From Amorphus orientalis (lineage in GTDB: Bacteria; Pseudomonadota; Alphaproteobacteria; Rhizobiales; Amorphaceae): 64,000 bases of DNA. The notes beneath the pieces were generated by a model. The model was not told the DNA's origin. It saw only the letters and a list, made by a program, of their open reading frames with translations, and did not search any database. A program made the translations under genes and the position numbers. Shown here one piece after another: positions 1 through 9,289 of the stretch (position 1 is its first letter; the number at the start of each line of letters is the position of its first letter). Location: NCBI RefSeq assembly GCF_030814015.1, contig NZ_JAUSUL010000002.1, forward strand, positions 1,116,001 through 1,180,000, written 5' to 3'.

Positions 1-173
1 CGGCTCTTCACCGGCGCCGGCTCAGGCAGGTCGACACCGGTGGTCTCGGACCGCCCGATCTCGAAGATCAGCGGCTCCTCGATGTCGAGCGCGGCATTCC
101 CGGTGAAGGTCTGCGGATCGGCGGAGCTGACCGCCTCTTCCGCGCGGGTCGGACGACCCTGCTGGTTCATCAT
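1..173 (-). CDS. gcvPB: Glycine dehydrogenase (decarboxylating) subunit 2, N-terminal part
   Basis: Only the first 57 or so codons lie in the window; the gene runs off its left edge. The translation starts MMNQQGRPTRAEE and reaches EEPLIFEIGR, the conserved N-terminus of the PLP-binding subunit of the two-subunit P-protein. This subunit decarboxylates glycine and passes the aminomethyl group to lipoylated GcvH. It begins 2 bases past the stop of gcvPA, so the two are translationally coupled. Two adjacent ATGs (171-173 and 168-170) could start it; I take the first. The PLP lysine lies in the part not seen. Confidence 0.9.
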   Translation of the reverse strand, partial: MMNQQGRPTRAEEAVSSADPQTFTGNAALDIEEPLIFEIGRSETTGVDLPEPAPVKS

Positions 174-174
174 G

Positions 175-1515
175 TCAAAGGACCTCCGCAAGCGTGGTCG
201 CAAACGCCTCGATGTCGTCATCGGAGACGCATTCGGTGACGGCGGCAACGATCAGATCGTCGAGGCCGGCGGACGGCAGCAGCCGCGACACCGGCACCCC
301 GGCCAGAACGCCGCGTTCGGCGAGATCCTCGATCACCGCGGCCGCGTCCCGGTCGACCCGGAGCGTGACCTCGTTGAAGAAGGTGTCGTTCAGGACCTCC
401 ACGCCGCGAACGTCCTCGAGGCGCTCGACAAGCTTCACCGTTTGGGCGTGATTGACCGCAGCCAGCCGGGTCAGCCCGGTCCCGCCCAGGAGCGTCGCAT
501 GAATCGTGAACGCCAGCGCGCACAGACCCGAGTTGGTGCAGATGTTCGAGGTCGCCTTGTCCCGGCGGATGTGCTGCTCGCGGGTGGAGAGCGTCAGCAC
601 GAAGCCGCGTTCGCCGTCGGCATCGACCGTCTCGCCGCAGACCCGGCCCGGCATCTGCCGGAGGAATTTCTGGCGCGTCGCGAAGAGCCCGACATAGGGG
701 CCCCCGAACGTCAGCGGATTGCCGATCGACTGGCCCTCGCCGACGACGATGTCGGCGCCCTGGGCGCCGGGCGGCTCGATGGCCGCAAGGGCCACGACCT
801 CGGTGAAGACGGCGACCAGCAGCGCGCCCTTGGCGTGGGCGGCTTCGGCGATCGGCTTCAGGTCGATCAGATGACCGTAGAAGGACGGACACTGGACCAC
901 GACGCAGGCGGTCTCCTCGTCGATCGCGGAGATGACGTCCTCCGTACCGGACGGATCCGGATCCAGCAGGACGAGCGCGTCGTCGGCCATGCCGACGGTG
1001 GTCTCAACGACGGCGCGGTAGTGCGGATGCAGGCCGCCGGCGAGAACGGCCTTGCGCCGCTTGGTCACCCGGTTGGCCATCAGCACCGCCTCGGCGGTCG
1101 CCGTGGAGCCGTCGTACATGGAAGCGTTCGCCACCTCCATGCCGGTCAGTTCGGCGACCTGGGTCTGGAACTCGAACAGGACCTGAAGCGTGCCCTGGCT
1201 GATCTCGGGCTGATAGGGCGTGTAGGAGGTCAGAAACTCCGAACGCTGGATCAGATGGTCGACGGTGGCGGGCACGTGATGCTTGTAGGCACCCGCGCCG
1301 ACGAAGAACGGAACCGAGTCCGCCGGGACATTGCGCGCGGCGAGCCGCTTCAGCGCGGTCTCCACCGCCATTTCGGGACGGTGCGACGGGAGCTGCAGCG
1401 CCCCGTCGACGCGCTTGTCGTCTGGAATGTCGACAAACAGGTCGTCGATGGTCTCGACTCCGATCGCGGCCAGCATGTCGGCGCGATCGCTATCGGTCAG
1501 TGGGAGATAGCGCAT
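175..1515 (-). CDS. gcvPA: Glycine dehydrogenase (decarboxylating) subunit 1
   Basis: Full-length (446 aa) subunit 1 of the glycine decarboxylase P-protein. It begins [14 protein letters not shown], includes [12 protein letters not shown] and [16 protein letters not shown], and has the length usual for the subunit. In two-subunit systems this half corresponds to the N-terminal half of the fused enzyme and does not carry the PLP lysine, so it must pair with GcvPB encoded next. It is third in the gcvT-gcvH-gcvPA-gcvPB operon, 37 bases after gcvH. Expression is expected to follow glycine through the riboswitch upstream of gcvT. Confidence 0.95.
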   Translation of the reverse strand: MRYLPLTDSDRADMLAAIGVETIDDLFVDIPDDKRVDGALQLPSHRPEMAVETALKRLAARNVPADSVPFFVGAGAYKHHVPATVDHLIQRSEFLTSYTPYQPEISQGTLQVLFEFQTQVAELTGMEVANASMYDGSTATAEAVLMANRVTKRRKAVLAGGLHPHYRAVVETTVGMADDALVLLDPDPSGTEDVISAIDEETACVVVQCPSFYGHLIDLKPIAEAAHAKGALLVAVFTEVVALAAIEPPGAQGADIVVGEGQSIGNPLTFGGPYVGLFATRQKFLRQMPGRVCGETVDADGERGFVLTLSTREQHIRRDKATSNICTNSGLCALAFTIHATLLGGTGLTRLAAVNHAQTVKLVERLEDVRGVEVLNDTFFNEVTLRVDRDAAAVIEDLAERGVLAGVPVSRLLPSAGLDDLIVAAVTECVSDDDIEAFATTLAEVL

Positions 1516-1552
1516 GGGCCAGGTCTCCTCTCCGGATCGGTTTCAGGGCGGA

Positions 1553-1924
1553 TCAAAGCGTGTCGAGGAAGGTCTTGTAGGCCGTCTCGTCCATGAGATT
1601 GGCGACCTCGGCCTCGTCGGCGAAGCGGATCTTCATGAACCAGCCGCCGGCTTCCGGAGCCGAGTTCACCGTGTCCGGCGCATCGGGCAGCGCCGTGTTG
1701 ACCTCGACGATCTCGCCAGACACCGGCGCGTAGACTTCGGAGGCTGCCTTCACCGATTCCACGACCGCCGCCTCGTCGCCCTTGGCAACGGTCTTGCCCA
1801 CCTCGGGAAGCTCCACGAACACGACGTCGCCGAGCTGGGACTGGGCGTAGTTGGTGATGCCGACGGTCGCGACATCACCCTCGATGTCGAGCCATTCGTG
1901 ATCTTCGGTAAAGCGCTTTGCCAT
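1553..1924 (-). CDS. gcvH: Glycine cleavage system H protein
   Basis: A 123-residue lipoyl carrier protein that shuttles the aminomethyl intermediate between the P-, T- and L-proteins. The lipoylation site is K59 in [10 protein letters not shown], and the surrounding [18 protein letters not shown] is typical of the family. The reading frame stays open upstream as far as 2374, but the family N-terminus ([12 protein letters not shown]) fixes the start at 1924, with a weak AAGGT-type site in front. It lies 50 bases after gcvT. The overlapping upstream extension is antisense-like coding noise within gcvT. Confidence 0.96.
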   Translation of the reverse strand: MAKRFTEDHEWLDIEGDVATVGITNYAQSQLGDVVFVELPEVGKTVAKGDEAAVVESVKAASEVYAPVSGEIVEVNTALPDAPDTVNSAPEAGGWFMKIRFADEAEVANLMDETAYKTFLDTL

Positions 1925-1974
1925 GTCTGGTGACCTTCGATGTGGGGAAGCGGTGGGAGGGACCGCGTCGTGGG

Positions 1975-3120
1975 TTATCGTTTGAAGCGGTGAGGAACGA
2001 ACGGCATGGGGACGACGGTGGCGGGCAGGTGCCGGCCGCGAACGTCGAGCAGAAGACGGGTTCCGGGCTCGGCCCGGTCGGAACTGACGTAGCCCATGGC
2101 AACCGGCGCCTCGACGCTGGGCCCGTAGCCGCCGGAGGTGACGGTCCCGATCTCGGTGCCGTCGTCGGCCAGGATGCGGGTTCCCTCGCGTGCCGGGGCG
2201 CGACCCTCCGGCCTGATCCCGACCCGCTTGCGCGCGGGCCCGTCGGCGATCTCGCTCTGGACCCGGCCGGCGCCGGGGAAGCCACCCTCGGCCCGGCGGC
2301 GCTTGGAAATGGCCCAAATCAGGCCGGCCTCGACCGGGCTGGTCGTCTCGTCGAGGTCGTGACCATAGAGGCACAGCCCGGCTTCCAGGCGCAGCGAATC
2401 CCGCGCGCCCAGCCCGATCGGCTTGACCCTGTCGTCCCGGACGAGCGCATCCCAGATCGCGGTGGCATCGTCAGCGGCAACGGAAATCTCGAACCCGTCC
2501 TCGCCGGTGTAGCCGGAGCGGCTGATATGACAGTCGATCCCGTCGAAGACGGTGGCGATTGCGCTCATGAACGGCAGCCCCGCTGCCTTGGGCGCGTGGA
2601 TGGCCAAGGCAGCCTCCGCATCCGGTCCCTGCAGGGCCAGAAGCGCCCGGTCGTCGCGGACGTCGAGCTTGACCGTATCCGGCAGGTTGGCCTTCAGGTG
2701 GGCGATGTCCGCCTGCTTGCAGGCGGCGTTGATGACCAGCATCAGCCGGCCGTCGTCGATTTCATCGGTGGACCGGGTGACCATCAGGTCGTCCAGGATG
2801 CCGCCACCGTCGTTGGTCAGGAAGCTGTAGCGCATGCGGCCCGGCTGAAGCGCCTGGATGTCGCCGGGGATCAAGGCCTCAAGGGCTGCGGCGGCCGCCT
2901 CGTGCGTACCCTCGGAAGCGACGACGAAGACCTGGCCCATATGGGACACATCGAACAGACCGGCATGGGTCCGCGTCCAGACGTGTTCGGCGATGATGCC
3001 CTCGTACTGGACCGGCATCGCATAGCCCGCAAACGGAACCATGCGGGCGCCGAGGGCGCGGTGGCGCTCCGCGAGCGGCGTTTCGAAAAGTGCGGATTGG
3101 TCGGCGGTCTGGGCCATCAT
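1975..3120 (-). CDS. gcvT: Aminomethyltransferase (glycine cleavage T protein)
   Basis: 381 aa; transfers the one-carbon unit from aminomethyl-GcvH to tetrahydrofolate and releases ammonia. Family landmarks are [12 protein letters not shown] near residue 30, FDVSHMGQV, and [10 protein letters not shown] in the middle of the protein. It is the first gene of the glycine cleavage operon and follows the tandem glycine riboswitch by about 60 bases. Two adjacent ATGs (3118-3120 and 3115-3117) are possible starts, and the sequence just upstream (GTGAGAG) is only a weak ribosome-binding site, so translation could itself be part of the control. Confidence 0.96.
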   Translation of the reverse strand: MMAQTADQSALFETPLAERHRALGARMVPFAGYAMPVQYEGIIAEHVWTRTHAGLFDVSHMGQVFVVASEGTHEAAAAALEALIPGDIQALQPGRMRYSFLTNDGGGILDDLMVTRSTDEIDDGRLMLVINAACKQADIAHLKANLPDTVKLDVRDDRALLALQGPDAEAALAIHAPKAAGLPFMSAIATVFDGIDCHISRSGYTGEDGFEISVAADDATAIWDALVRDDRVKPIGLGARDSLRLEAGLCLYGHDLDETTSPVEAGLIWAISKRRRAEGGFPGAGRVQSEIADGPARKRVGIRPEGRAPAREGTRILADDGTEIGTVTSGGYGPSVEAPVAMGYVSSDRAEPGTRLLLDVRGRHLPATVVPMPFVPHRFKR

Positions 3121-3180
3121 CTCTCACGGTGTCGACAAGGGGTCACACGCCACCGACTCCTTACGAGCCGACCACGTGCC

Positions 3181-3361
3181 CCCTCTGTCGCAAAACCTGA
3201 GAGATTTCCCGGCAGGACGCGCCGGTTACCCCTTCGGTGAGCCACCCCAAAGCCGGGGCGGCTGCTTTCCAGAGGGTCGCTTGAGACGTGCGGTCCTTTT
3301 GCCTGAGAGTTTCCGGGGCGGTTGCTCCTTCGGCGCCGGTGCGAAACCGGCCTCTCCCGCA
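3181..3361 (-). promoter_or_regulatory. Tandem glycine riboswitch (two aptamers) upstream of gcvT
   Basis: On the minus strand, aptamer I spans 3361-3289. Its closing stem is TGCGG/CCGCA, with the core GCCGAAGGAGCAA and the hallmark CTCTCAGGCAAAAGGACCG. Aptamer II spans 3276-3181. Its closing stem is CCCTCTG/CAGAGGG, with the core CACCGAAGGGGTAACC and ATCTCTCAGGTTTTG. Both aptamers and the short linker are complete. Glycine riboswitches of this class usually turn on glycine catabolism when glycine is plentiful. The expression platform should lie in 3121-3180, where I see no clear U-tract terminator, so control at translation initiation is possible. Confidence 0.95.
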
Positions 3362-3446
3362 ACGTCTGAACTCGGCCGAACCCCGACCGAAAAGTCGGAG
3401 CCCCGCATGCAACGGGACGCGACCATGTCCCCGATGCATGGCTGCG

Positions 3447-3474
3447 ATTATGAAGAGACCCTGCCCGTTGTCAA
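3447..3474 (-). promoter_or_regulatory. Probable housekeeping promoter of the gcvTHP operon
   Basis: On the minus strand, TTGACA (3474-3469) and CATAAT (3452-3447) are separated by 16 bases. This is a near-consensus vegetative promoter placed to start transcription around 3440, about 80 bases before the first riboswitch aptamer. The position and orientation fit a leader RNA carrying the whole riboswitch. It is inferred from sequence match only. Confidence 0.65.
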
Positions 3475-3784
3475 ATCGAACTGGGCGTACCAATGCAGCC
3501 AATGACGACGAATCCGCTCAAATCAATTCTCAAGAAAACCTATCAACCCATTGATAGAAAACGGGTATCCGCAATAGCGAACAAGAAAGGCGATCAGCCC
3601 CTTCACAGCACAAGAAAGCGCCTCACGGACAACCCAAGCATGTCGCAGGGTGACGCGCCAACCCGGTGAAGGGACCCGCGGCACCCCGCGCGCGGTTGCA
3701 ATCCGAGTCGGATGGCAGCGGCATCCGGCCGGTCACCGAAGCCGCCTCCAGCGCTGAACGCTGCCTGCGCCGACCGCCCCTGGT
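3475..3784. other. Intergenic region between the lipoprotein gene and the gcv promoter
   Basis: About 310 bases without a convincing gene, AT-richer than the flanks around 3510-3620. The only structure I see is the palindrome at 3540-3557, described separately. Short open frames here lack coding character or a ribosome-binding site. The end nearest 3784 is GC-rich and shows no clear terminator for the minus-strand lipoprotein gene. Confidence 0.5.
3540..3557. repeat. 18-base palindrome CTATCAA-N4-TTGATAG
   Basis: Perfect 7-base arms (3540-3546 and 3551-3557) around CCCA in an AT-rich stretch. Read on the minus strand it is followed by GGTTTTCTT, so it could be a weak intrinsic terminator for the lipoprotein gene ending at 3785. 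Equally, it could be an operator for a dimeric regulator, about 65 bases upstream of the gcv -35 element. It has the half-sites of an FNR-like box in the opposite order (ATCAA-N4-TTGAT), so it is not a normal FNR site. Confidence 0.4.
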
Positions 3785-4378
3785 CTAGCTGCGCTTGTTG
3801 TCGAAACCGACCAGGATCTTGGCGTTGTCCGGATCGGAAACGGTAATCCCGGGATCAACGAGCACCCAGTCGTCGGAGGGCTTCGCATCGGTCAGATCGA
3901 CGGTAACGACGTGCAGCTTCGAATAGGTGACCGAGTCGCCTTCGCGCACCGCGATCCGCAGCGGAAGCTTCAGAGTTCCCGCAGCCCCTTCCGGCCCGGA
4001 AATCGCGCGCCCGGCCAGACCGACCTTTATGCCGGTTGCGCCGCCGGCCGCCTCGGTACACTCCCGGGCGGTCCGGGCGATCGTCGCCTGATAGCGCACC
4101 ACGCCCTCCTCGAATGCGTTTCCGCCCGTGGTCACGCGCAGGGTATTCGTATCCGGCAGGATCTCGATGCTCGGGCACGCCTGCTGCCTACGGAACTGCT
4201 CGACGTCGATCGTGGTCGGCTCGGCTGTCGTTCCGCGCAGGAAACTGCCGAACGTGGAATCGGCGTCCGGCGTGACGGCGTCCGTGACGGAACTGATGGA
4301 GGAGCACCCCGCCAGGCTCAACGCCAGAGCGGGCACCGAGAGAGCGGCCGCGCGTACCAACCGGCGGACAGGACGCAT
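3785..4378 (-). CDS. Small lipoprotein of unknown function
   Basis: 197 aa with a clear lipoprotein signal: positive N-terminus, hydrophobic run, then the lipobox LAGC with the acylated cysteine at residue 25. The mature part contains EQFRRQQACPSIEIL and a repeated beta-like pattern ending NAKILVGFDNKRS. I recognise no enzyme motif; it resembles conserved alphaproteobacterial envelope proteins without assigned function. The start is supported by GAGGAG 8 bases upstream of the ATG. It stands alone, with the gcv operon behind it and a GNAT gene upstream in the same direction. Confidence 0.8.
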   Translation of the reverse strand: MRPVRRLVRAAALSVPALALSLAGCSSISSVTDAVTPDADSTFGSFLRGTTAEPTTIDVEQFRRQQACPSIEILPDTNTLRVTTGGNAFEEGVVRYQATIARTARECTEAAGGATGIKVGLAGRAISGPEGAAGTLKLPLRIAVREGDSVTYSKLHVVTVDLTDAKPSDDWVLVDPGITVSDPDNAKILVGFDNKRS

Positions 4379-4495
4379 TGCGAAGTCTCCTCAATCGAAA
4401 ATCCGAGATGGCCGAGGGCTATAGCACCACACCGGATGCGACGTGAATGGTCTCCGTTCGACGTCGTCCGGAGGACGGCGCGATGCCGCGGCTCG

Positions 4496-4999
4496 CTAAA
4501 GCGTTTTCTCCATGAAAATGCGGCGAAATCCGTTCTGCGTCGCGCGGTGCGTCTCCACAAAGCCGAGCCGGGCATAGAGCGCGGCGTTCTCGACCATGGC
4601 CTCGTTGGTATAAAGCCGCACCATCCGCCGGCCGCGCCGACGCGCTTCGTCTTCGGCGAAGCCGACGAGACGGCGTCCCAGGCCGCGGCCGTGTCGTTCG
4701 GGCGCGACAGCTACATTGTCGAGAAGCAGCGCGTCGCGGTCATCGAGCAGAACCGCCAGACCGACGACCGTGTCTCCCTCCTGGGCGACGAACACGTCGC
4801 CGCGTTCGATCAGTGCACCATAATCCTCATCCATGGGTCCGGGCCGTTTCCCGATCCGCGCGATATATGGCCGATAGGCGGCGTCGACGATATTGCGGAC
4901 ACGCGCCTGATCGGTGGGAACGGCCGGGCGGATGACGACGTTTTGTGAAACCTCACCGGATTCGTCAGCGGAGGCCCCGCCTCCCGTATTTTCAGACAT
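4496..4999 (-). CDS. GNAT-family N-acetyltransferase
   Basis: 167 aa when started at the ATG at 4999 (MSENTGGGASADES). The frame stays open to 5104, but that extension would run into the leader of the divergent ispH gene and has no family similarity. The acetyl-CoA-binding motif A is seen as VAPERHGRGLGRRLVGFAEDEA, with the R/Q-x-x-G-x-G core RHGRGLG, followed by the motif B region ENAALYARLGFVETHR. The substrate cannot be told from sequence. The gene is divergent from ispH. Confidence 0.85.
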   Translation of the reverse strand: MSENTGGGASADESGEVSQNVVIRPAVPTDQARVRNIVDAAYRPYIARIGKRPGPMDEDYGALIERGDVFVAQEGDTVVGLAVLLDDRDALLLDNVAVAPERHGRGLGRRLVGFAEDEARRRGRRMVRLYTNEAMVENAALYARLGFVETHRATQNGFRRIFMEKTL

Positions 5000-5147
5000 G
5001 GTCCGGCTCCAGGCCCGCGGATCTTTCAAAGCGTGCGCGGATTGACGACACTTCAACTCGCGCCACGTGATAAATACGTGGTAGGTCATCGCAGCGATCC
5101 GCACGGCGGCTCGAGACTGCGGCGAACCTTACGCGACACAACCGGGA

Positions 5148-6119
5148 TTGGCATCTTTGAGCGACCTGGCCCCACTCAAGATCGAACTGTGCGCACCGCG
5201 CGGCTTCTGCGCGGGCGTGGATCGCGCCATCCAGATCGTCGAACTCGCGCTGGAGCGGTTCGGCCCGCCGGTCTATGTCCGCCACGAGATCGTGCACAAC
5301 AAGTTCGTGGTCGATTCGCTGCGCGCCAAGGGAGCGGTTTTCGTCGAGGAACTGTCTGAGGTGCCGGACACGGACGCGCCGGTGGTGTTTTCGGCCCATG
5401 GCGTGGCCAAGGCGGTTCCGGCCGAAGCGGCCTCCCGCAACATGTTCTATCTCGACGCCACCTGCCCGCTCGTCTCGAAGGTGCACAAGGAAGCCCAGCT
5501 CCACTTCAAGCGCGGCCGCGAGGTCATTCTGATCGGCCACGCCGGCCATCCGGAAGTGGTCGGAACGATGGGCCAACTGCCCGAAGGCGCAATCACCCTG
5601 GTCGAGACCGTCGAGGACGTGGCGAACCTCAAGCCCGAGAACCCGGACAATCTCGCCTGGGTGAGCCAGACGACCCTGTCGGTCGACGACACGCGCGCCA
5701 TCGTCGCGGCGCTGTCGGACCGGTTCCCGGCAATCGCGAGCCCGCACAAGGACGACATCTGCTACGCCACTACCAACCGGCAGGAAGCGGTCAAGGCGGT
5801 CGCGCCGAACGTGGACGCGATGATCGTCGTGGGCGCGCCGAACTCGTCGAACTCCCAGCGGCTGCGCGAGGTCGCAGAGCGCGCCGGATGTCCCCGGGCC
5901 GTGCTCCTGCAACGCGCCGGCGAGATCGACTGGTCCGCGTTCGAGGGCATCCGCAGCCTCGGAATCACGGCCGGTGCTTCGGCTCCGGAAACGCTGGTCG
6001 AGGAAATCATTGCGGCGTTCGCCGAACACTATGAAGTGACGGTGGAAACCGTTCGAACCGCAGACGAGACGATCGCCTTCAATCTTCCCCGCGAACTTCG
6101 CACCGCGGCCGCCGAGTAA
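5148..6119 (+). CDS. ispH: 4-hydroxy-3-methylbut-2-enyl diphosphate reductase
   Basis: 323 aa; the last step of the MEP isoprenoid pathway, a [4Fe-4S] enzyme making IPP and DMAPP from HMBPP. The three cluster cysteines are present: C21 in [10 protein letters not shown]106 in DATCPLV and C205 in [11 protein letters not shown]. The residues HGV, GHAGHPE and the SSNSQRL substrate loop are also intact. There is no in-frame ATG near the N-terminus; initiation is at TTG 5148 or at TTG 5157. It begins a run ispH-thrB-rnhA-lipid kinase on the plus strand. Confidence 0.96.
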   Translation: MASLSDLAPLKIELCAPRGFCAGVDRAIQIVELALERFGPPVYVRHEIVHNKFVVDSLRAKGAVFVEELSEVPDTDAPVVFSAHGVAKAVPAEAASRNMFYLDATCPLVSKVHKEAQLHFKRGREVILIGHAGHPEVVGTMGQLPEGAITLVETVEDVANLKPENPDNLAWVSQTTLSVDDTRAIVAALSDRFPAIASPHKDDICYATTNRQEAVKAVAPNVDAMIVVGAPNSSNSQRLREVAERAGCPRAVLLQRAGEIDWSAFEGIRSLGITAGASAPETLVEEIIAAFAEHYEVTVETVRTADETIAFNLPRELRTAAAE

Positions 6120-6128
6120 TTCCGGACC

Positions 6129-7094
6129 ATGGCCGTCTACACCGAGGTTTCCGACGACGATCTCGCGCGTTTCATCGCCGATTTCGATCTGGGCGCCGTG
6201 CTGTCCTCCAAGGGGATCGCGGAAGGCGTCGAGAACACCAACTACCTGATCCGGACCGAACGCGGCCCGTTCATCCTGACGCTCTACGAAAAGCGCGTCG
6301 AGCGCCGTGACCTGCCTTTCTTCCTGGGCTTGATGCAGCACCTGTCGGCGCGCGGCGTGCCCTGCCCGACGCCGGTGGAAACCCGTTCCGGCGCCCTCCT
6401 CTCGGAGCTCGCGGGTCGGCCGGCCGCGATCATCACCTTCCTGGAAGGCATGTGGCGACGGCGGCCGGAGCCCTATCACTGCGCCGAACTCGGCCGGGCG
6501 CTGGCCACCATGCACGCCGCCTCCGCAGATTTCGGCATGACACGGCCCAACACGCTCGGGGTGAATGCGTGGCGGCCGCTCTTTGCCGAGTCCGCAAACA
6601 GCGCCGGAGAAGTGCTGCCGGGTCTCGCGGAAGAGGTCGCCCATTCCCTCGACCGCCTGGAAGCGAACTGGCCGGAGGATCTGCCGGTCGGGACCATTCA
6701 CGCCGACCTGTTTCCCGACAACGTGTTCTTTCTCGGCCGCAAGCTGTCGGGCCTGATCGACTTCTATTTCGCCTGTACCGACGCGCTTGCCTACGACGTG
6801 GCCATTTGCCTGAACGCCTGGTGCTTCGAGCCGGATCTGGCCTTCAACATCACCAAGGCGCGCGCACTCCTTTCCGGCTATTCCGAGATACGTCCCTTCA
6901 CCGACGCGGAGTTCGATGCGCTGCCGCTTTTGGCGGAAGGTGCGGCTATGCGCTTCCTGCTGACCCGCCTGCACGACTGGCTGCGGGTTCCAGCCGGCGC
7001 GCTGGTGACGCCGAAGGATCCGGCCGAATATCTCCGCAGGGTGCGCTTTCATCAGGGCATCACATCGGCCAGCGACTATGGCCTCGACCGATGA
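6129..7094 (+). CDS. thrB: Homoserine kinase (ThrB type, APH fold)
   Basis: 321 aa; phosphorylates homoserine to O-phosphohomoserine for threonine synthesis. It belongs to the aminoglycoside-phosphotransferase-like homoserine kinases typical of alphaproteobacteria rather than the GHMP type. The catalytic loop HADLFPDN is at residues 191-198, and the metal-binding segment [10 protein letters not shown] follows. The N-terminal lobe contains [15 protein letters not shown]. It starts 9 bases after ispH and its stop overlaps the rnhA start (ATGA). The next enzyme of the pathway, threonine synthase, is encoded about 7 kb away on the opposite strand. Confidence 0.95.
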   Translation: MAVYTEVSDDDLARFIADFDLGAVLSSKGIAEGVENTNYLIRTERGPFILTLYEKRVERRDLPFFLGLMQHLSARGVPCPTPVETRSGALLSELAGRPAAIITFLEGMWRRRPEPYHCAELGRALATMHAASADFGMTRPNTLGVNAWRPLFAESANSAGEVLPGLAEEVAHSLDRLEANWPEDLPVGTIHADLFPDNVFFLGRKLSGLIDFYFACTDALAYDVAICLNAWCFEPDLAFNITKARALLSGYSEIRPFTDAEFDALPLLAEGAAMRFLLTRLHDWLRVPAGALVTPKDPAEYLRRVRFHQGITSASDYGLDR

Positions 7095-7573
7095 GTGACG
7101 ACGGCGCGGCGACGGACAGCAACAGCAGCCGGGTGCAGATCCATACCGACGGGGCCTGCAGCGGCAATCCGGGCCCCGGAGGATGGGGCGCGATCCTGGA
7201 GTGGCGCGGCAAGATCCGCGAGCTGAACGGCGGAGAGCCGGAGACCACCAACAACCGGATGGAGCTGCAGGCGGCGATCGAAGCCCTCGGTGCGCTCAAG
7301 CGCAGAAGCGAAGTCGACCTCTACACCGACTCCCAGTACGTGCGCGGCGGCATCACCGGTTGGATCCACAACTGGCGCCGCAACGGATGGAAGACGGCGG
7401 GAAAGAAGCCCGTGAAGAATGCGGACCTCTGGCAGACACTGGACGAACTGACCCGCAAGCACGACGTTACATGGCATTGGGTGCGCGGCCACGCGGGCGA
7501 CCCCCGCAACGAACGGGCCGACGAACTCGCCCGTGCCGGCATCGATGCCGTACGGGAGGCCTCGAAGAACTGA
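7091..7573 (+). CDS. rnhA: Ribonuclease HI
   Basis: 160 aa; cleaves the RNA strand of RNA-DNA hybrids. All four acidic catalytic residues are present: D20 in [12 protein letters not shown]58 in [10 protein letters not shown]80 in YTDSQYV and D144 in RADELARAG, with the basic handle region [16 protein letters not shown] between them. The ATG at 7091 overlaps the stop of thrB by 4 bases, which fixes the start. ispH-thrB-rnhA is a recurrent arrangement in alphaproteobacteria. Confidence 0.97.
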   Translation: MSDDGAATDSNSSRVQIHTDGACSGNPGPGGWGAILEWRGKIRELNGGEPETTNNRMELQAAIEALGALKRRSEVDLYTDSQYVRGGITGWIHNWRRNGWKTAGKKPVKNADLWQTLDELTRKHDVTWHWVRGHAGDPRNERADELARAGIDAVREASKN

Positions 7574-7608
7574 GCTGACGGTTCCATCTGCGCCAGAAAG
7601 GCGAGCCC

Positions 7609-8574
7609 GTGACCCTGTTCCGACATCATCCAGTGGAACCGGAACCGACCATCCGGGACGAGGCGGGCTCAGACCCCGCGCTCCGTCGCCGGCCTCCGCT
7701 CGCCACCCAGCGGATCCTGATCCTCGCCAATCCCACTGCCGGCGCCTATCGCCGGGTCGTCCTGGACGCGGTCTCCCGCCGTCTCAGCGCCGCCGGACAC
7801 AAGGTGACGGTCGAACTGACGCGCAAGGCGGGGGACATCCGGGAAACCTGTGCCGGCCTCGCCGATACCGTCGACACCGTCGTCATCGCCGGCGGCGACG
7901 GGTCGGTCAACGAGGGATTGGCCGGCTTCCAGCGCGTTACCACGCCCCCTTCGCTCGCCGTGATCCCGTTCGGCACGGCAAACGTTCTGGCGCTGGAACT
8001 GGGACTTCCACGCCGACCGAAAGCCCTGGCGGACATGATCTCGAACGCCCGCACGGTTCCGCTGCACTACGGGCGCGCAAACGGCCATCCGTTCGTACTC
8101 GTGGTGTCCGCCGGATACGACGCCGGCGTCGTTCATGCTCTCCCGCCGGCTCTGAAGCGGCGCTTCGGCAAGACCGCCTACGCGCTGATCGCCATCCGGA
8201 ACCTGTTCGGTGCCCGCACGGCCGATATCACCGCCGAGGTCGACGGCGAAACGATCACCTGCAGGCTGGCGGCGGTGACCAACGTGTCGCGCTATGGTGG
8301 TCCGTTCGTGCTGTGTCCCGAGGCCAGCGCGACGGACCCGACGCTTCATTTCATCGCCCTCAAGCGGGACGACCCGATGTCGATCGTCAAGGTCGGGCTC
8401 GCGCTCCTGTCCGGACGGATCTCCCGGCAGGACAATTTCATGATGCGGCCGGCACGGGAAGTCCGGCTGAGTGCGGCGAGCCCCGTTCCCTGCCAGGTCG
8501 ACGGGGACCGCTTTGCCACGACCCCGGTGACGATCCTGCCGGATCTGCGCCCGATCCCGATCATCGTCGCCTGA
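7609..8574 (+). CDS. Diacylglycerol kinase family lipid kinase
   Basis: 321 aa with the DAGK catalytic fold: NPTAG at 41-45, the nucleotide-binding GGDGSVNE at 95-102, and PFGTANVLALELGLP soon after. The C-terminal part (VSAGYDAGVVHAL and the later beta-sandwich) also fits bacterial lipid kinases of the YegS/DgkB type. It probably phosphorylates diacylglycerol or a related lipid; the substrate is not certain. The start is GTG at 7609. The first 30 residues are charged and poorly conserved in character. It follows rnhA by 35 bases and may be the last gene of that run. Confidence 0.88.
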   Translation: MTLFRHHPVEPEPTIRDEAGSDPALRRRPPLATQRILILANPTAGAYRRVVLDAVSRRLSAAGHKVTVELTRKAGDIRETCAGLADTVDTVVIAGGDGSVNEGLAGFQRVTTPPSLAVIPFGTANVLALELGLPRRPKALADMISNARTVPLHYGRANGHPFVLVVSAGYDAGVVHALPPALKRRFGKTAYALIAIRNLFGARTADITAEVDGETITCRLAAVTNVSRYGGPFVLCPEASATDPTLHFIALKRDDPMSIVKVGLALLSGRISRQDNFMMRPAREVRLSAASPVPCQVDGDRFATTPVTILPDLRPIPIIVA

Positions 8575-8672
8575 ACGGGAAGGGAAGCATCCGGAGCAGA
8601 CCGCGACATGGGGTGGACGGCCGGTCTGAGGCGTCTGTCGAGGCTGCAGTGATAGATGATGCCGGATGAGTT

Positions 8673-9143
8673 TCAGAAGCACTCAACTCCGACGCGCAGC
8701 AGACGCTGCATGTCCTGGTCTGAACGGACCTCAATGCAAGTTGCCGTTGCCTTCCCATTTCGAAGGGCTAGACGATCCTTTGCTCCGAACACCGTGTCGT
8801 ATCGAAGCGTCCAACGAAACAGCTCTATCCGCAGGCCATCTCGACGCAGCACACGGTAGAGCCGCAGCCATATCGGTGGTGACAGGCGGATGATTGCGTC
8901 GGCTCGTTGAATACGGTCCGCATAGGTCCGACTGTTTCCACCCTCGATGATCCACCTGTCTTGAGCCGCCAGCCGGCGGACCCGCGCGTCAATATCCTCC
9001 GGTGCTCGCAAGGCACCATTCCGATCCCAAACTTCCTCGTCGACGGAATAGACGGGTAGCTCGTGCCGAAGCCCGAGTTGCCGGGCAAGCCAGGTCTTCC
9101 CAGAGCCCGGACCGCCGACAATCATAATCCTTGAAATAGCCAT
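8673..9143 (-). CDS. Small P-loop kinase-like protein (FlaR/adenylate-kinase type)
   Basis: 156 aa. A Walker A motif GGPGSGKT is at residues 10-17, followed by HELPVYSVDEEVW and DRWIIEGGNSRTYADR, the layout of small adenylate-kinase-like proteins often annotated as topology modulation protein FlaR. The nucleotide-binding half is well kept, and the C-terminal part RLALRNGKATATCIEVRSDQ is less typical. The name FlaR is historical and not evidence of a role in DNA topology. The gene stands alone between convergent and tandem neighbours. Confidence 0.75.
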   Translation of the reverse strand: MAISRIMIVGGPGSGKTWLARQLGLRHELPVYSVDEEVWDRNGALRAPEDIDARVRRLAAQDRWIIEGGNSRTYADRIQRADAIIRLSPPIWLRLYRVLRRDGLRIELFRWTLRYDTVFGAKDRLALRNGKATATCIEVRSDQDMQRLLRVGVECF

Positions 9144-9289
9144 GGCTTCCTACCGGGCCAATGCTGCGCAGGGCCGTTCGGCCGCATTGTTCGCCAGGCA
9201 GATCAAGCTGTCCTGAAGGACGCTGATGAAGCCGTCCGAACGCCTGAGCATGGAACCGATCGCGTCGGCGACGGGGGGACTGCTCGACT

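Noticed and set aside
4992-7052. A minus-strand open frame of about 686 codons opposite ispH and thrB
   Set aside because: Both plus-strand genes are certain by their catalytic motifs; the antisense translation has no recognisable domain.
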